Position numbers and translations under genes: made by a program
Notes under the pieces: generated by a model
What the model saw: the letters and a program-made list of their open reading frames with translations, nothing else
What the model was told of the DNA's origin: nothing
Databases searched by the model: none
From: Desulfobacterales bacterium
GTDB taxonomy: Bacteria > Desulfobacterota > Desulfobacteria > Desulfobacterales > JADGBH01
NCBI GenBank assembly: GCA_015231595.1
Contig: JADGBH010000029.1
Coordinates: 1 to 50,442 of the forward strand
Reading direction: 5' to 3'
Length of the DNA: 50,442 bases
Shown: in pieces, positions 28,785 through 36,933 of the stretch
How the letters are laid out: each line of letters begins with the position of its first letter
Numbering within the stretch: the stretch's first letter is position 1

Positions 28785-29702
28785 TTACTCCTTTGCTGTT
28801 GGTGGCTCTTGAGCCGGATTAAAAGTAGCTACTTCAGCCCATGTATTTTTTCCATGACCTGCGATATGCGATGCTGACCATTTAATAGGATAATTAAGAA
28901 CTATACCGATTTTTGCATCGGTTGCCGGATTATCTATAGTAGGCTCATCTCCCCAACGTATGTCATGATATAAAAAATATTTCATAAAAAAATGGGACAT
29001 GTGAGTTAAAGGAATATACGCCATAACTATAAATCCCATTACTACTTGAAGGTTAAATAAAGAGCTGCTCATGGAACCAAAATTAAATGTAATTAAATTT
29101 ACAGTGAATGCTCTGGCCATATTGAAGTTAGGGTCAACAAAAAGCCAAGTTAAAATAGCTACAACCATTGTTACAGCAAACAGCCCAAGATTAAAAAAAT
29201 GCTCGTAGGAGGAATAGTTTCTTAAAACTGGGTCTTTAAGTCTTCGATAAAAAAGAGCGCATGCTCCGTAAATACATAATACAAAACCTACTGGGCCTAG
29301 TAAGTTTGTTAATGCAGCAATAGGCATCCATATAGAAATATTTAAAATATTGCTTACAGCTCCAATAGAAAGAAGTCCTATAAATCCTGCAATTAAATAT
29401 AAACCAAGATGAAATGGGTATGTCAAATACCATAATGAACGATTATGTTCCCATACAGCTTTTAAAAGTAAAATTTCTGGAATCATTACTTTTAATTCGC
29501 CGATTAATGATTTTTTTCTTGGTTTTTTCCACCAGTCAGTTTCTTCAAGATATCCTCCGCCGTATTCAGCTTTTTCGGCTTCATGAGCTACTGGATAAAG
29601 CTCCCATCTTACGTGAAGGGGTTTTTTTACATAGTCCATAATTCGATATACAATAGCGGCTGCAAATACTATTATTGCAGCGTAACAAATTAAATAAATC
29701 AT
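28785..29702 (-). CDS. NarI/TmcC-like membrane cytochrome b subunit
   Basis: A 305-aa integral membrane protein with about six helices: 3-20, 93-112, 128-147, 171-190, 215-235 and a first one at the N-terminus. Candidate heme-ligand histidines are in YPFHLGLYL, YEHFFNLGLF and PLTHMSHFFMKYFLYHD. It resembles the nitrate-reductase gamma family used in Tmc and Dsr-type complexes for menaquinone or cytochrome contact. Its partner tmcB-like gene follows after 6 bases, and AAAGGAGA precedes the ATG. The role is inferred as membrane-to-cytoplasm electron transfer. Confidence 0.85.
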   Translation of the reverse strand: MIYLICYAAIIVFAAAIVYRIMDYVKKPLHVRWELYPVAHEAEKAEYGGGYLEETDWWKKPRKKSLIGELKVMIPEILLLKAVWEHNRSLWYLTYPFHLGLYLIAGFIGLLSIGAVSNILNISIWMPIAALTNLLGPVGFVLCIYGACALFYRRLKDPVLRNYSSYEHFFNLGLFAVTMVVAILTWLFVDPNFNMARAFTVNLITFNFGSMSSSLFNLQVVMGFIVMAYIPLTHMSHFFMKYFLYHDIRWGDEPTIDNPATDAKIGIVLNYPIKWSASHIAGHGKNTWAEVATFNPAQEPPTAKE

Positions 29703-29727
29703 GATAAATCTCCTTTTGTTTATTATA

Positions 29728-30111
29728 TTAAGCGGATAAATATTTACTAATCATGTCCAACAGAGCTTTAGGATCTATAGGTTTAGCCATAAAGCCTTCA
29801 GGGTCAGCAAATCCCTTTAATTTATGCAGAAAAGTATGCATTGTATCACCCATCGCAGTAATAATAATTACAGGTATATTTTTTAATTCAGGGTCTTCTT
29901 TATAATACCTGTAAGTTCTAACTCCAGATTGATCTGGCATAGTCATATCTAAAGTTATAATGTCTGGTTTTTCAGATTTGGCTAACTCAAACGCTTGAAT
30001 TCCGTTCATAGCGGTTACTGTTTCATAGCCATTGTCTTCAAAAAGAGTTGTTAAATAAGTTAAAACATCCTGCTCATCATCTACTACTAAAATTTTTTTC
30101 TTTTCACTCAT
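29728..30111 (-). CDS. Single-domain response regulator, proximal to the tmc genes
   Basis: A 127-aa CheY/DivK-like receiver: VVDDEQDVLTYL (acidic pocket), IITLDMTMPDQSG (phospho-acceptor), VIIITAMGD (switch) and MAKPIDPKALL (conserved lysine). There is no output domain. It is encoded 25 bases upstream of the tmcC-like gene and is similar to the 172-aa receiver at the far end. It probably links the nearby histidine kinase to another phospho-acceptor or acts directly on the complex; neither can be seen. Confidence 0.93.
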   Translation of the reverse strand: MSEKKKILVVDDEQDVLTYLTTLFEDNGYETVTAMNGIQAFELAKSEKPDIITLDMTMPDQSGVRTYRYYKEDPELKNIPVIIITAMGDTMHTFLHKLKGFADPEGFMAKPIDPKALLDMISKYLSA

Positions 30112-30166
30112 TTTGTTATCCTTTTTTAATAGTTTTAAGGTTAAAGATTATTAGGTTAATTTTTGA

Positions 30167-30361
30167 TTATTTTTTTTCATGATTTGATATTTCATTTTCA
30201 GCAAGTTTTCTTATTTTATAAGCCGTATCTCGTAATGTTCCATAAACAATCCCACAGCCTGCATCCTCTCTGTGTGTATCACCATGATCGGCGAGTTCTA
30301 ACATTTCGTAAGATAAGCGTATTACTTTTCTTAGATTACGATTTATAATATTCGTTTCCAT
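30167..30361 (-). CDS. 64-aa charged protein heading the tmc-type operon
   Basis: A small soluble helical protein starting METNIINRNLRK and ending SNHEKK, with the central segment HREDAGCGIVYGTLRDTAYK. I do not recognise a named family; small uncharacterised genes occur at this place in some sulfate-reducer tmc loci, as far as I recall. A longer reading to 30472 exists, but its extra residues lie across a GC-rich repeat and a sigma-54-like promoter. The ATG at 30361, with GGGGAAAA upstream, is therefore preferred. Confidence 0.7.
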   Translation of the reverse strand: METNIINRNLRKVIRLSYEMLELADHGDTHREDAGCGIVYGTLRDTAYKIRKLAENEISNHEKK

Positions 30362-30405
30362 TATTTTTTCCCCGTTACGATTTAGGCTGATTATATCATT
30401 ATATA

Positions 30406-30421
30406 TGCACAAGGCTTGCCA
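30406..30421 (-). promoter_or_regulatory. Sigma-54 promoter for the tmc-type operon
   Basis: On the minus strand TGGCAAGCCTTGTGCA gives GG at -24, ten bases, then GC at -12 (TGGCA...TGCA). The predicted start is about 34 bases before the 64-aa gene. The sigma-54 activator gene lies directly upstream, which supports the call. With E4 and the repeat at 30451 it accounts for most of the 400-base gap 30362-30761; the stretch 30500-30587 shows nothing. Confidence 0.65.
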
Positions 30422-30450
30422 AAATCGAATAAAACGGAAAATGTGTTGGG

Positions 30451-30496
30451 ATGGCTGGCGACCCTCCCGCAAGGGCGCACGTCAAGGGAGAGGGGA
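30451..30496. repeat. GC-rich repeat fragment near the tmc promoter
   Basis: ACCCTCCCGCAAGGGCGCAC followed by GTCAAGGGAGAGGGG. Its composition stands out from the surrounding AT-rich DNA and it is related to the fragment at 3601-3646. Confidence 0.55.
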
Positions 30497-30587
30497 CAAG
30501 CTTCAAATTTTTTACAGTTTTGCATTAGCGCTTATTTACTAATAGTTTAGAACTTAAGAATGCTGCTTTAGAAAAATGGAGGCTTTT

Positions 30588-30681
30588 ATTGATAACTTTA
30601 TCAATAAAATAAATCTATGACTAAGGCTAAAAATAGTAAAGATAGATAATAAATTATTTTTTTATTGATATTTTTATCAAT
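30588..30681 (+). repeat. Matched-palindrome element E4
   Basis: Left palindrome ATTGATAACTTTATCAAT (30588-30605), core ATGACTAAGGCTAAAA (30617-30632), right palindrome ATTGATATTTTTATCAAT (30664-30681). The two ends match at 16 of 18 bases but do not resemble the ends of E1-E3 or E5. It lies between the sigma-54 activator stop and the tmc promoter. Confidence 0.85.
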
Positions 30682-30761
30682 AATTAGGATGGTGAAATTC
30701 TCAAGATTGTTTCATGAGACGAACTTGAGACAGCGAGTCAATTTTCAATTTATTGAAGCAT

Positions 30762-32510
30762 TTATTGAAGTTTATATAAATCTAAATATCTATATAATGT
30801 AGCTCGTCCTACTCCAAGAATATTCGCGGCTTTTGTGCGGTTCCCTTCTGATTTTTCCAAAGCTTCAAGGATTTCTTCTTTTTTCTTTAGGGAAGGACCT
30901 GTTTTTTGTTTTTGTTTTTCTTCATAAGCAGAAATTTCTGGGGGGATATCTTCAATATGAATCAAGCCGCTTCGGCATTTTACATACATATATTCAACAG
31001 CATTACGAAGTTCTCGAACATTGCCTGGCCATTGATAAACAGTCAATATATCTAATATTTCATTTGCAGGGGTTAAAACAGGGCGTTTTAATTCTTGAGC
31101 GATTAATTCAAGAAAATGTTCAATCAACATTGGAATATCAAGACGTCTTTCCCTTAAAGGAGGAATATGTATAGGAATTACGCAAAGTCGATAAAATAAA
31201 TCTCTTCTGAATTTCTTTTTTTCAACCATTTCCCTTAAATTTTGGTTAGTAGCGCTGATTACTCTAACATCTATTTGTATAGTTTGTTCCCCTCCAACCC
31301 TTTCAAATTTTTGTTCTTGTAGAACTCTTAATAACTTTACCTGCATGGGTAAAGAAAGTTCTCCGATTTCGTCGAGAAAAATAGTGCCTTTATCAGCTAA
31401 TTCAAAACGACCCTTTCTGCTTTGTATAGCTCCTGAAAATGCTCCTTTTACATGGCCAAATAGCTCGCTTTCGAGAATATCTTCAGGCAAAGCACCGCAA
31501 TTAACAGCCACAAAAGGTTTTCCTGCCCTTGGTCCAAGTTCATGAATTGCATTAGCAACAAGCTCTTTTCCTGTTCCACTTTCTCCTTCAATCAAAACTG
31601 GAACACACACTGAGCTTACTTCTCTTATATGTTCAAAAAGTTCAAGGGTTTTTGGATCTTTTCCAATAAGCCTTCCAAGGGAATGATGATGTTTAAGTCT
31701 TGTTTTTAAGGCATAAAGTTCAGTTTCATCTTTAAAAGAAAGAAGTGCGCCAACTCCTTTTCCTTCGGGATCAGATAAGGGCATAATAGACATATTTAGC
31801 TTTAATTCATTGCCGTCTTGTCTCAAAAAATTAATTTCTTTTTTTTTGATACCTTTCTTTTTAAGGGTTCCATGACAAAATTCGCAATCACCTCCGCAGA
31901 ATCTTCCAGGAAAAACATCATGACAATCTTTTCCTAAAATATTTTCCCTCTTATAACCCGTTATTTTTTCAGCGGCGTGATTAAAGAAAAAAATTCTTCT
32001 ATTTGAAATATGAGCCATTACACCGTCTAAAAGATTATCAAGAATAAGTTCAAAATTTCTACGAGTTATAAACAGAGTATGGAGAATTTTTGAATTAATA
32101 AGTGTCTCAACTTCTTTTTTTAGACTATCTCTTGTTTTTTTTAGTAGATCGATAGTAGCTAAATTATTTAAATTATTTTTCGGATCAGGAACATCCCAGT
32201 GAATATGTGGAGGCATTCCAGGTAATTCAGGCCTGCAGCTTTGATCAAAGTCCCCGATTGTTATTATCAAATCAAACATAAAAGGTTCTATATCAAGGGA
32301 TGTTAAAAGGGGCGTGTTTGATATGTCAAAACTAATTTCGTTCATTACTTGAATTGCGATTGGATTTAATTCCGGAGGTGTTATTGATGCACTCATGAAA
32401 GTTATATCATCAGTATTTACAGCCTTAGCAAAGCATTCGGCCATAATATGGAGGCAGTTAATGCTGCCCCCCATAAATAAAACAATGTGTTTCTTCCTTT
32501 TTTTATCCAT
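30762..32510 (-). CDS. Sigma-54 activator with degenerate ArsC/LMW-phosphatase-like, PAS, AAA+ and Fis domains
   Basis: A 582-aa enhancer-binding protein. Residues about 7-110 resemble arsenate-reductase/low-molecular-weight phosphatase folds (HIVLFMGGSINCLHIMAECF; FDLIITIGDFDQSCRPELPG). The CxxxxxCR loop has Gly for the nucleophile and Leu for Arg, so it is probably a sensor, not an enzyme. A PAS domain (about 150-265) carries a cysteine cluster, CHDVFPGRFCGGDCEFCHG. The AAA+ domain has GESGTGKE (309-316), GAFSGA (356-361, canonical GAFTGA) and IFLDEIGE (377-384). A Fis-type helix-turn-helix (NRTKAANILGVGRATLYRYL) ends the protein. Its start overlaps the kinase stop by 8 bases. It probably drives the downstream tmc-type operon. 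Confidence 0.93.
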   Translation of the reverse strand: MDKKRKKHIVLFMGGSINCLHIMAECFAKAVNTDDITFMSASITPPELNPIAIQVMNEISFDISNTPLLTSLDIEPFMFDLIITIGDFDQSCRPELPGMPPHIHWDVPDPKNNLNNLATIDLLKKTRDSLKKEVETLINSKILHTLFITRRNFELILDNLLDGVMAHISNRRIFFFNHAAEKITGYKRENILGKDCHDVFPGRFCGGDCEFCHGTLKKKGIKKKEINFLRQDGNELKLNMSIMPLSDPEGKGVGALLSFKDETELYALKTRLKHHHSLGRLIGKDPKTLELFEHIREVSSVCVPVLIEGESGTGKELVANAIHELGPRAGKPFVAVNCGALPEDILESELFGHVKGAFSGAIQSRKGRFELADKGTIFLDEIGELSLPMQVKLLRVLQEQKFERVGGEQTIQIDVRVISATNQNLREMVEKKKFRRDLFYRLCVIPIHIPPLRERRLDIPMLIEHFLELIAQELKRPVLTPANEILDILTVYQWPGNVRELRNAVEYMYVKCRSGLIHIEDIPPEISAYEEKQKQKTGPSLKKKEEILEALEKSEGNRTKAANILGVGRATLYRYLDLYKLQ

Positions 32511-33951
32511 TTTTTTGCTTGACTTCAGGTAGATGATCTCTTGGTAAAATTATGCGAAAAATCGTGCCTTTTCCTTCTTCTGATTCCATTTCAATTTTAC
32601 CACCATGTTCTTGAATAATCTTTTTTGTTGTTAAAAGGCCGAGTCCCGTTCCTCCAAGTCCTTTTGTTGTAAAAAAAGTTGTAAAAACTTTTTTCTTTAC
32701 TTCATAATCCATTCCGCAGCCATCGTCAATCACTTCATAATAAATAATACTATCTTTTTCATATACTTTTAGGTTTACATGGTATTTGCCTTGTTTATCA
32801 CTTAAACGGCATGCATCAATCGCATTTCCAATAAGATTTGTAAGACATTCATGAATACCTTCATAATCCATTGGTGCAGGGCTTATTTCTCCTAAGAACT
32901 CATATTTAAGCTCAATTCCAAGTTCTTCTGCTCTCTGGGAATACAAGTCAACAACTTCTTTAGCTATTTTCTCAGGGTTATCATTTTGTACATTAATTTC
33001 TCTTCCTTTTGAAAAGCTTAAAAATTCTTTAACAAACATAGAAATTCGAGTTACATTTCTGTCAAGCATTTCTAAACCTTTTTGAACTCTATCTATTTTT
33101 CCTTTTGTAATACCTGTATTTAGCATGTACATTCCACCTTCAAGGCCTGTTAGAAGGTTTTTTATTCCATGGGCTAAGCCAGCAACTGTTTCTCCAACTG
33201 TTGCAAGCCGTTCAGCTTCTATTTTTTCTTTTTCAAGCTGTTTTAACTGAGTTATATCTACAGCCATTTCCATGACCCAGTCAAAGCTGTTTCCAGTTAA
33301 TTTTAATGGAAGCGTTGTTACATGGAAGTGAATAATTTCTCCATTTTTGTCTTTTACTGTGGAAAAGCCTGTATGCATTTTGCCGTCATTAAAAGATTCT
33401 TGAGCCGGACATTCTTCACATTTTTCCGATTTTCCTTTGAATGCTTCATAACAGTAATTACCTTCAGTCCTTCCAAAAGACTGTGTAACTTTTTTATTTG
33501 CTTTTACTACCCGTAAATTTTTGTCAATTAATAGAATATTGCATGGGACTTGTTCAAAAAGAAGATGATGTTCTTTTCTAATTTGTTTTAATTCTGTTGT
33601 ATCAATAGTCATTTCAACTAGAAAAGGTATGTTGCCTTTTTCGTCAAATATTGGTGTTGTATGCTGAATATAATAAATAATTTTTCCATTTTTATTATAT
33701 CCAATTTCTTCTGTTACTCTAGGGATTCCATCATTAAAAGCTTCAGCACCTTTGCATGATGGACACATGGATTCTCTATCTTTGTAAACAGAGAAGCATT
33801 TTTTATTTCTCCATGTTCCGAACATTTTTTCAAAAGCATCATTTGCTTTAACTATATTGAATTCTCTATTTATTACTGCAACTACCATCGGAATTTTATT
33901 AAAAAAATGCGTTTCTATCCATTTATTAAGATTAATCATAATGTTTTGCAT
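32503..33951 (-). CDS. PAS-PAS histidine kinase with redox-type cysteines
   Basis: A 482-aa cytoplasmic kinase with no TM segment. Two PAS domains (about 15-120 and 125-237) each carry a cysteine set: CFSVYKDRESMCPSCKG (52-67) and CYEAFKGKSEKCEECP (167-182). These suggest redox or metal sensing. Dimerisation/phosphorylation region LATVGETVAGLAHGIKN has His at 261. The ATPase has NLIGNAIDACRL (N box), DDGCGMD (G1) and TKGLGGTGLGLLTTKKI (F/G2). It overlaps the sigma-54 activator gene, an evident operon, and has AAGGGG before the ATG. It is the likely upstream sensor for the two single-domain regulators, although the activator itself lacks a receiver. Confidence 0.93.
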   Translation of the reverse strand: MQNIMINLNKWIETHFFNKIPMVVAVINREFNIVKANDAFEKMFGTWRNKKCFSVYKDRESMCPSCKGAEAFNDGIPRVTEEIGYNKNGKIIYYIQHTTPIFDEKGNIPFLVEMTIDTTELKQIRKEHHLLFEQVPCNILLIDKNLRVVKANKKVTQSFGRTEGNYCYEAFKGKSEKCEECPAQESFNDGKMHTGFSTVKDKNGEIIHFHVTTLPLKLTGNSFDWVMEMAVDITQLKQLEKEKIEAERLATVGETVAGLAHGIKNLLTGLEGGMYMLNTGITKGKIDRVQKGLEMLDRNVTRISMFVKEFLSFSKGREINVQNDNPEKIAKEVVDLYSQRAEELGIELKYEFLGEISPAPMDYEGIHECLTNLIGNAIDACRLSDKQGKYHVNLKVYEKDSIIYYEVIDDGCGMDYEVKKKVFTTFFTTKGLGGTGLGLLTTKKIIQEHGGKIEMESEEGKGTIFRIILPRDHLPEVKQKNG

Positions 33952-34014
33952 GAGTTTACCCCTTTTATTTTTTTTTAATTTACAGCTTAAATTAAAGATA
34001 CATTAGTTAATGAT

Positions 34015-34030
34015 AGCATTTTTTATGCCA
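34015..34030 (-). promoter_or_regulatory. Candidate sigma-54 promoter for the kinase-activator operon
   Basis: On the minus strand TGGCATAAAAAATGCT has GG, ten bases, GC, with TGGCA and TGC intact. The predicted start is about 50 bases before the kinase ATG. If real, the activator may control its own operon. Confidence 0.5.
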
Positions 34031-34074
34031 TAGAAAGCTCTATTGGGGAATAAAAAATACATATTTTTCCTAAT

Positions 34075-34641
34075 TTATTTATCCAACAATATGACTTCTA
34101 TAAATGAATGAAGAATACGAGCCGTTACTCCCCAAATGCTGACTCCTTCTAAGTTATATATAAGTTCATAAATGCTTGGGTTTCGCTTATAAAAATTATT
34201 GTTAATATGAATTTTAGCTAAATCTTTTAAAGACGGTGTAATAATTTTTGATATTTCATTTTTATCAAACTGAATCTCACCAATTCCATTCCATATACCT
34301 ACAAATGCTTCAATATCAGTTCTATTGATTGTTTCGAAATGTCCCATCGAAGAAATATATTCAACATTTTCCATTGAAATATTTACTTCTTCTTTAAGTT
34401 CGCGGAATGCCGCATCTAAAGGGCTTGAATCTTCATCATCAATATGGCCTCCTGGAAGAGCGACTTGATTACTCCAAGCATAATTTTTATTTTCAGATTT
34501 AAGAATGCAAAGAATTTTAGGTTCTGATTCATTAAAAACAAGTAAAAAAACGGAAGCTTTTTTTTTAGGATCTCCTATTATCGGAAAATAAGGGAAATCA
34601 ACCGTTCTAATAGTATCTGATACTCCATTAAAAGTTAGCAT
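34075..34641 (-). CDS. Nudix hydrolase (CoA-pyrophosphatase-like)
   Basis: A 188-aa hydrolase with the Nudix box GGHIDDEDSSPLDAAFRE followed by LKEEVNI, giving the pattern Gx5Ex7REUxEE. KKASVFLLVF and NQVALPGGHIDDED resemble the CoA/NUDT7-NudL subgroup, which cuts CoA and related nucleotides. It could instead act on another nucleoside diphosphate derivative. Shine-Dalgarno TGGAG precedes the ATG. It lies 34 bases downstream of the htpX gene on the same strand. Confidence 0.88.
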   Translation of the reverse strand: MLTFNGVSDTIRTVDFPYFPIIGDPKKKASVFLLVFNESEPKILCILKSENKNYAWSNQVALPGGHIDDEDSSPLDAAFRELKEEVNISMENVEYISSMGHFETINRTDIEAFVGIWNGIGEIQFDKNEISKIITPSLKDLAKIHINNNFYKRNPSIYELIYNLEGVSIWGVTARILHSFIEVILLDK

Positions 34642-34675
34642 TTTTTTCTCCAGATTTTACATTATATAAATATCG

Positions 34676-35566
34676 TTACGAAAGATTATCCCATGTATTT
34701 CTTCTTTGCCCATAATCATTTGGAGAACCTCCTCTTAATCGTCTAATTCTGTCTTCAATAGGCGGATGAGTTGAAAATAAGGCCATAAGATTTTTTCCAG
34801 ATAAAGGATTTACTATAAACATGTGAGCTGTAGCAGGGTTTACTTCCATTGATATCCTTTGGGGACGATGTTCGAGTGTTTCAAGAGCTTTTGCAAGGGA
34901 TTCTCCGCTGCCCATAAAACTTGCGCCCGTTGAATCGGCAAGATATTCTCTTGATCGTGATATAGCCATTTGAATTAATACTGCGGCCATAGGTGCAATT
35001 ATGGACAATACGATCGTACCAAATACGCCTAAACCTCCTTCATCATCTCTGTTTCTGCCTATACCAAATATAGCTGACCACTTTGCCATATTTGCTATCA
35101 TCATTATTGCACCAGCCATAGATGCTGCAATTGTTCCGATTAATATGTCTCTGTTTTTTATATGAGCTATTTCATGAGCTAATACACCCATAACTTCTTC
35201 TTTGTTCATATTTCTTAAAAGTCCCATTGTAACTGCTACTACAGCATGTTCAGGATTTCTTCCGGTTGCAAAGGCATTAAGATCTTCAGTAGGAATAATA
35301 TATATTTTCGGAACAGGAATTCCAGCTCTTCGTGTTAGTTCTTCTACTGAATTATACAATTCTGGCTCTTGTCCTGGGGTTATAAGCTGAGCATTATACA
35401 TTTTAAGAACAATTTTATCTGAATACCAATAGCTGACAAAATTCATACCGCAAGCAAATATAAACGCGAATATCATACCTACTTGGCCTCCTAAAAGCCC
35501 TCCAATGATAATTATAAATATTGTCATTATAGACATTAATATAACTGTTTTAATCTGATTATTCAT
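34676..35566 (-). CDS. htpX: HtpX-type membrane zinc metalloprotease
   Basis: A 296-aa inner-membrane protease of quality control. Two N-terminal helices (about 7-24 and 28-47), the zinc motif HEIAH in VLAHEIAHIKNRD (about 130-142), two more helices (145-165, 185-205), the third ligand region SREYLADSTGASFMG and the terminal STHPPIEDRIRRLRG are all present. The length matches the family. AGGAGG precedes the ATG. Related to membrane protein turnover under stress; no stress regulator site is seen. Confidence 0.96.
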   Translation of the reverse strand: MNNQIKTVILMSIMTIFIIIIGGLLGGQVGMIFAFIFACGMNFVSYWYSDKIVLKMYNAQLITPGQEPELYNSVEELTRRAGIPVPKIYIIPTEDLNAFATGRNPEHAVVAVTMGLLRNMNKEEVMGVLAHEIAHIKNRDILIGTIAASMAGAIMMIANMAKWSAIFGIGRNRDDEGGLGVFGTIVLSIIAPMAAVLIQMAISRSREYLADSTGASFMGSGESLAKALETLEHRPQRISMEVNPATAHMFIVNPLSGKNLMALFSTHPPIEDRIRRLRGGSPNDYGQRRNTWDNLS

Positions 35567-35769
35567 GAATTTATGCCTCCTTAATTTTTTTTAGCTTGGA
35601 AATTATACTTCCAAAGATTTTTATTTATTTTATTTAAAATTATATTTTGGTAAAGTTTAATTTTAAATCTAAAATTGTGAAAGGATGAAAACTACACTTA
35701 ATAATAAAGAATAACAAACAAAAAAAACATAATAAAAAAGATATAATAATATTTAAGATTTATAAGAAA

Positions 35770-35982
35770 ATGCGTCATTATTTTCCCGATTTGTTTTATA
35801 AAATAAGGAAAATAGAGGATTATCGTAAAAAATGTGATCGCGAATTAGTAGAATTGATAATTGCGTGTTATGCGTACGATAAACAGGACTGTAAACTTAA
35901 GCCATTATCCGTTTATCAAAGTGTCAATTTACAGCGGATCTTAAAAAATCTGTACTCACTGCAAATAGACACTTTACAATAA
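35770..35982 (+). CDS. Small ORF, unknown function
   Basis: A 70-aa basic reading frame (starts MRHYFPDLFYKIRKIEDY) in the 445-base gap between htpX and the GspC-like gene. No family, motif or membrane segment is recognised, and no good ribosome site is visible. It may be real or a chance frame. Its base composition is less AT-rich than the flanking gap, which slightly favours a gene. Confidence 0.4.
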   Translation: MRHYFPDLFYKIRKIEDYRKKCDRELVELIIACYAYDKQDCKLKPLSVYQSVNLQRILKNLYSLQIDTLQ

Positions 35983-36011
35983 ATTCTGACTCAACCAATG
36001 ATAAGTTATCA

Positions 36012-36710
36012 TTAATTAATCGAAAGCTGTATTTCAATATAATTTTCATTACGTTCAATAAAATAGATTATATAGCTTCCATTTAGACCTGATAAAAAAG
36101 CTTTTTCAGCATAGATTTTATTTTGGAAAAACTCCCCATCAATACTTAAAATTGTATCATCCATTCTTAATCCCATAAGATATAGCAATGAGTCTTCCGG
36201 TATTTCAACTATTCTGATGCCTTTAAATCTACCTGATTCGGAAACTAAAGACTTAATTTGAGGTTTATTCCTTGGCTTTTGAGTATCTTCTTCTTTTGGG
36301 TTCATAAAGATATTTACCGTTGATTTTTTCATGTTCTGTTTAGTTATTGCAACTTTATATTCTTTACCAAATTTCGGCTGTAAATTTAAGATAATAGTTT
36401 CTTTATTTAAAAGAAAAACAACTTTTCTCTGAGAAATTTCTTTTATCAAAGCATTTTCAATGGAGTCACCAACCCTATAAAATGCTGACTCGCCTGATTT
36501 ATCGTCTTCAATAATCGCGATGGGGCCTGTGCTTGCACCTATTATTGTTGCTTTGATAGAAAGTTCAAGATTAACAGCATTGGGGGTATTCGTGGCAACA
36601 GAATTGTTATCAACGCCGGCAAAAGAAATTAACGGTAAAATACATGTAAGCATTAATATAATAGAAATCCTTTTAATGTTTACCTTCGCTTGAAAAATAA
36701 TTTTTTCCAT
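36012..36710 (-). CDS. GspC-like protein with HR and PDZ-type domains
   Basis: A 232-aa protein with an N-terminal hydrophobic segment (about 14-31). It has a GspC homology-region pattern, LELSIKATIIGASTGPIAII then FYRVGDSIENALIKEIS and RKVVFLLN, and a C-terminal PDZ-like part (GIRIVEIPEDSLLYLMGLRM, DTILSIDGEFF). In type II secretion, GspC links the inner-membrane platform to the secretin. No other gsp gene lies in the window, so this is an orphan or a distant locus piece. A general PDZ periplasmic protein is the alternative. Confidence 0.72.
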   Translation of the reverse strand: MEKIIFQAKVNIKRISIILMLTCILPLISFAGVDNNSVATNTPNAVNLELSIKATIIGASTGPIAIIEDDKSGESAFYRVGDSIENALIKEISQRKVVFLLNKETIILNLQPKFGKEYKVAITKQNMKKSTVNIFMNPKEEDTQKPRNKPQIKSLVSESGRFKGIRIVEIPEDSLLYLMGLRMDDTILSIDGEFFQNKIYAEKAFLSGLNGSYIIYFIERNENYIEIQLSIN

Positions 36711-36856
36711 TTTAGTTCCTTTTTACATATTTAGTTTTTTAATTTTAATAAAATCCATATGAATGAGATCGAATTTTGTTATAGAATAATTTTTAGATAG
36801 AATTCAATAACTTTTTTATTAAGCTTAATTCATTTATTGATTATTAATTACCAAGT

Positions 36857-36885
36857 TGACCTGTCTATTAAATTTTGATAGTGAT
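36857..36885 (+). promoter_or_regulatory. Weak candidate promoter for the Fe-S protein gene
   Basis: TTGACC at 36857-36862, 17 bases, then TAGTGA at 36880-36885. The -35 is good and the -10 poor. It lies about 50 bases before the chosen start. Confidence 0.3.
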
Positions 36886-36933
36886 TCCAAATTAAACAAA
36901 AAAACTTTTAAACACTTTAGAAAGGAAAAAATC

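Noticed and set aside
30362..30472. N-terminal extension of the 64-aa protein
   Set aside because: It runs across a GC-rich repeat and a sigma-54 promoter, and a good ribosome site lies at the shorter start.
36856..36933. N-terminal extension of the Fe-S protein
   Set aside because: AGAAAGGA stands directly before the ATG at 36934, and the extra residues look unlike the rest.
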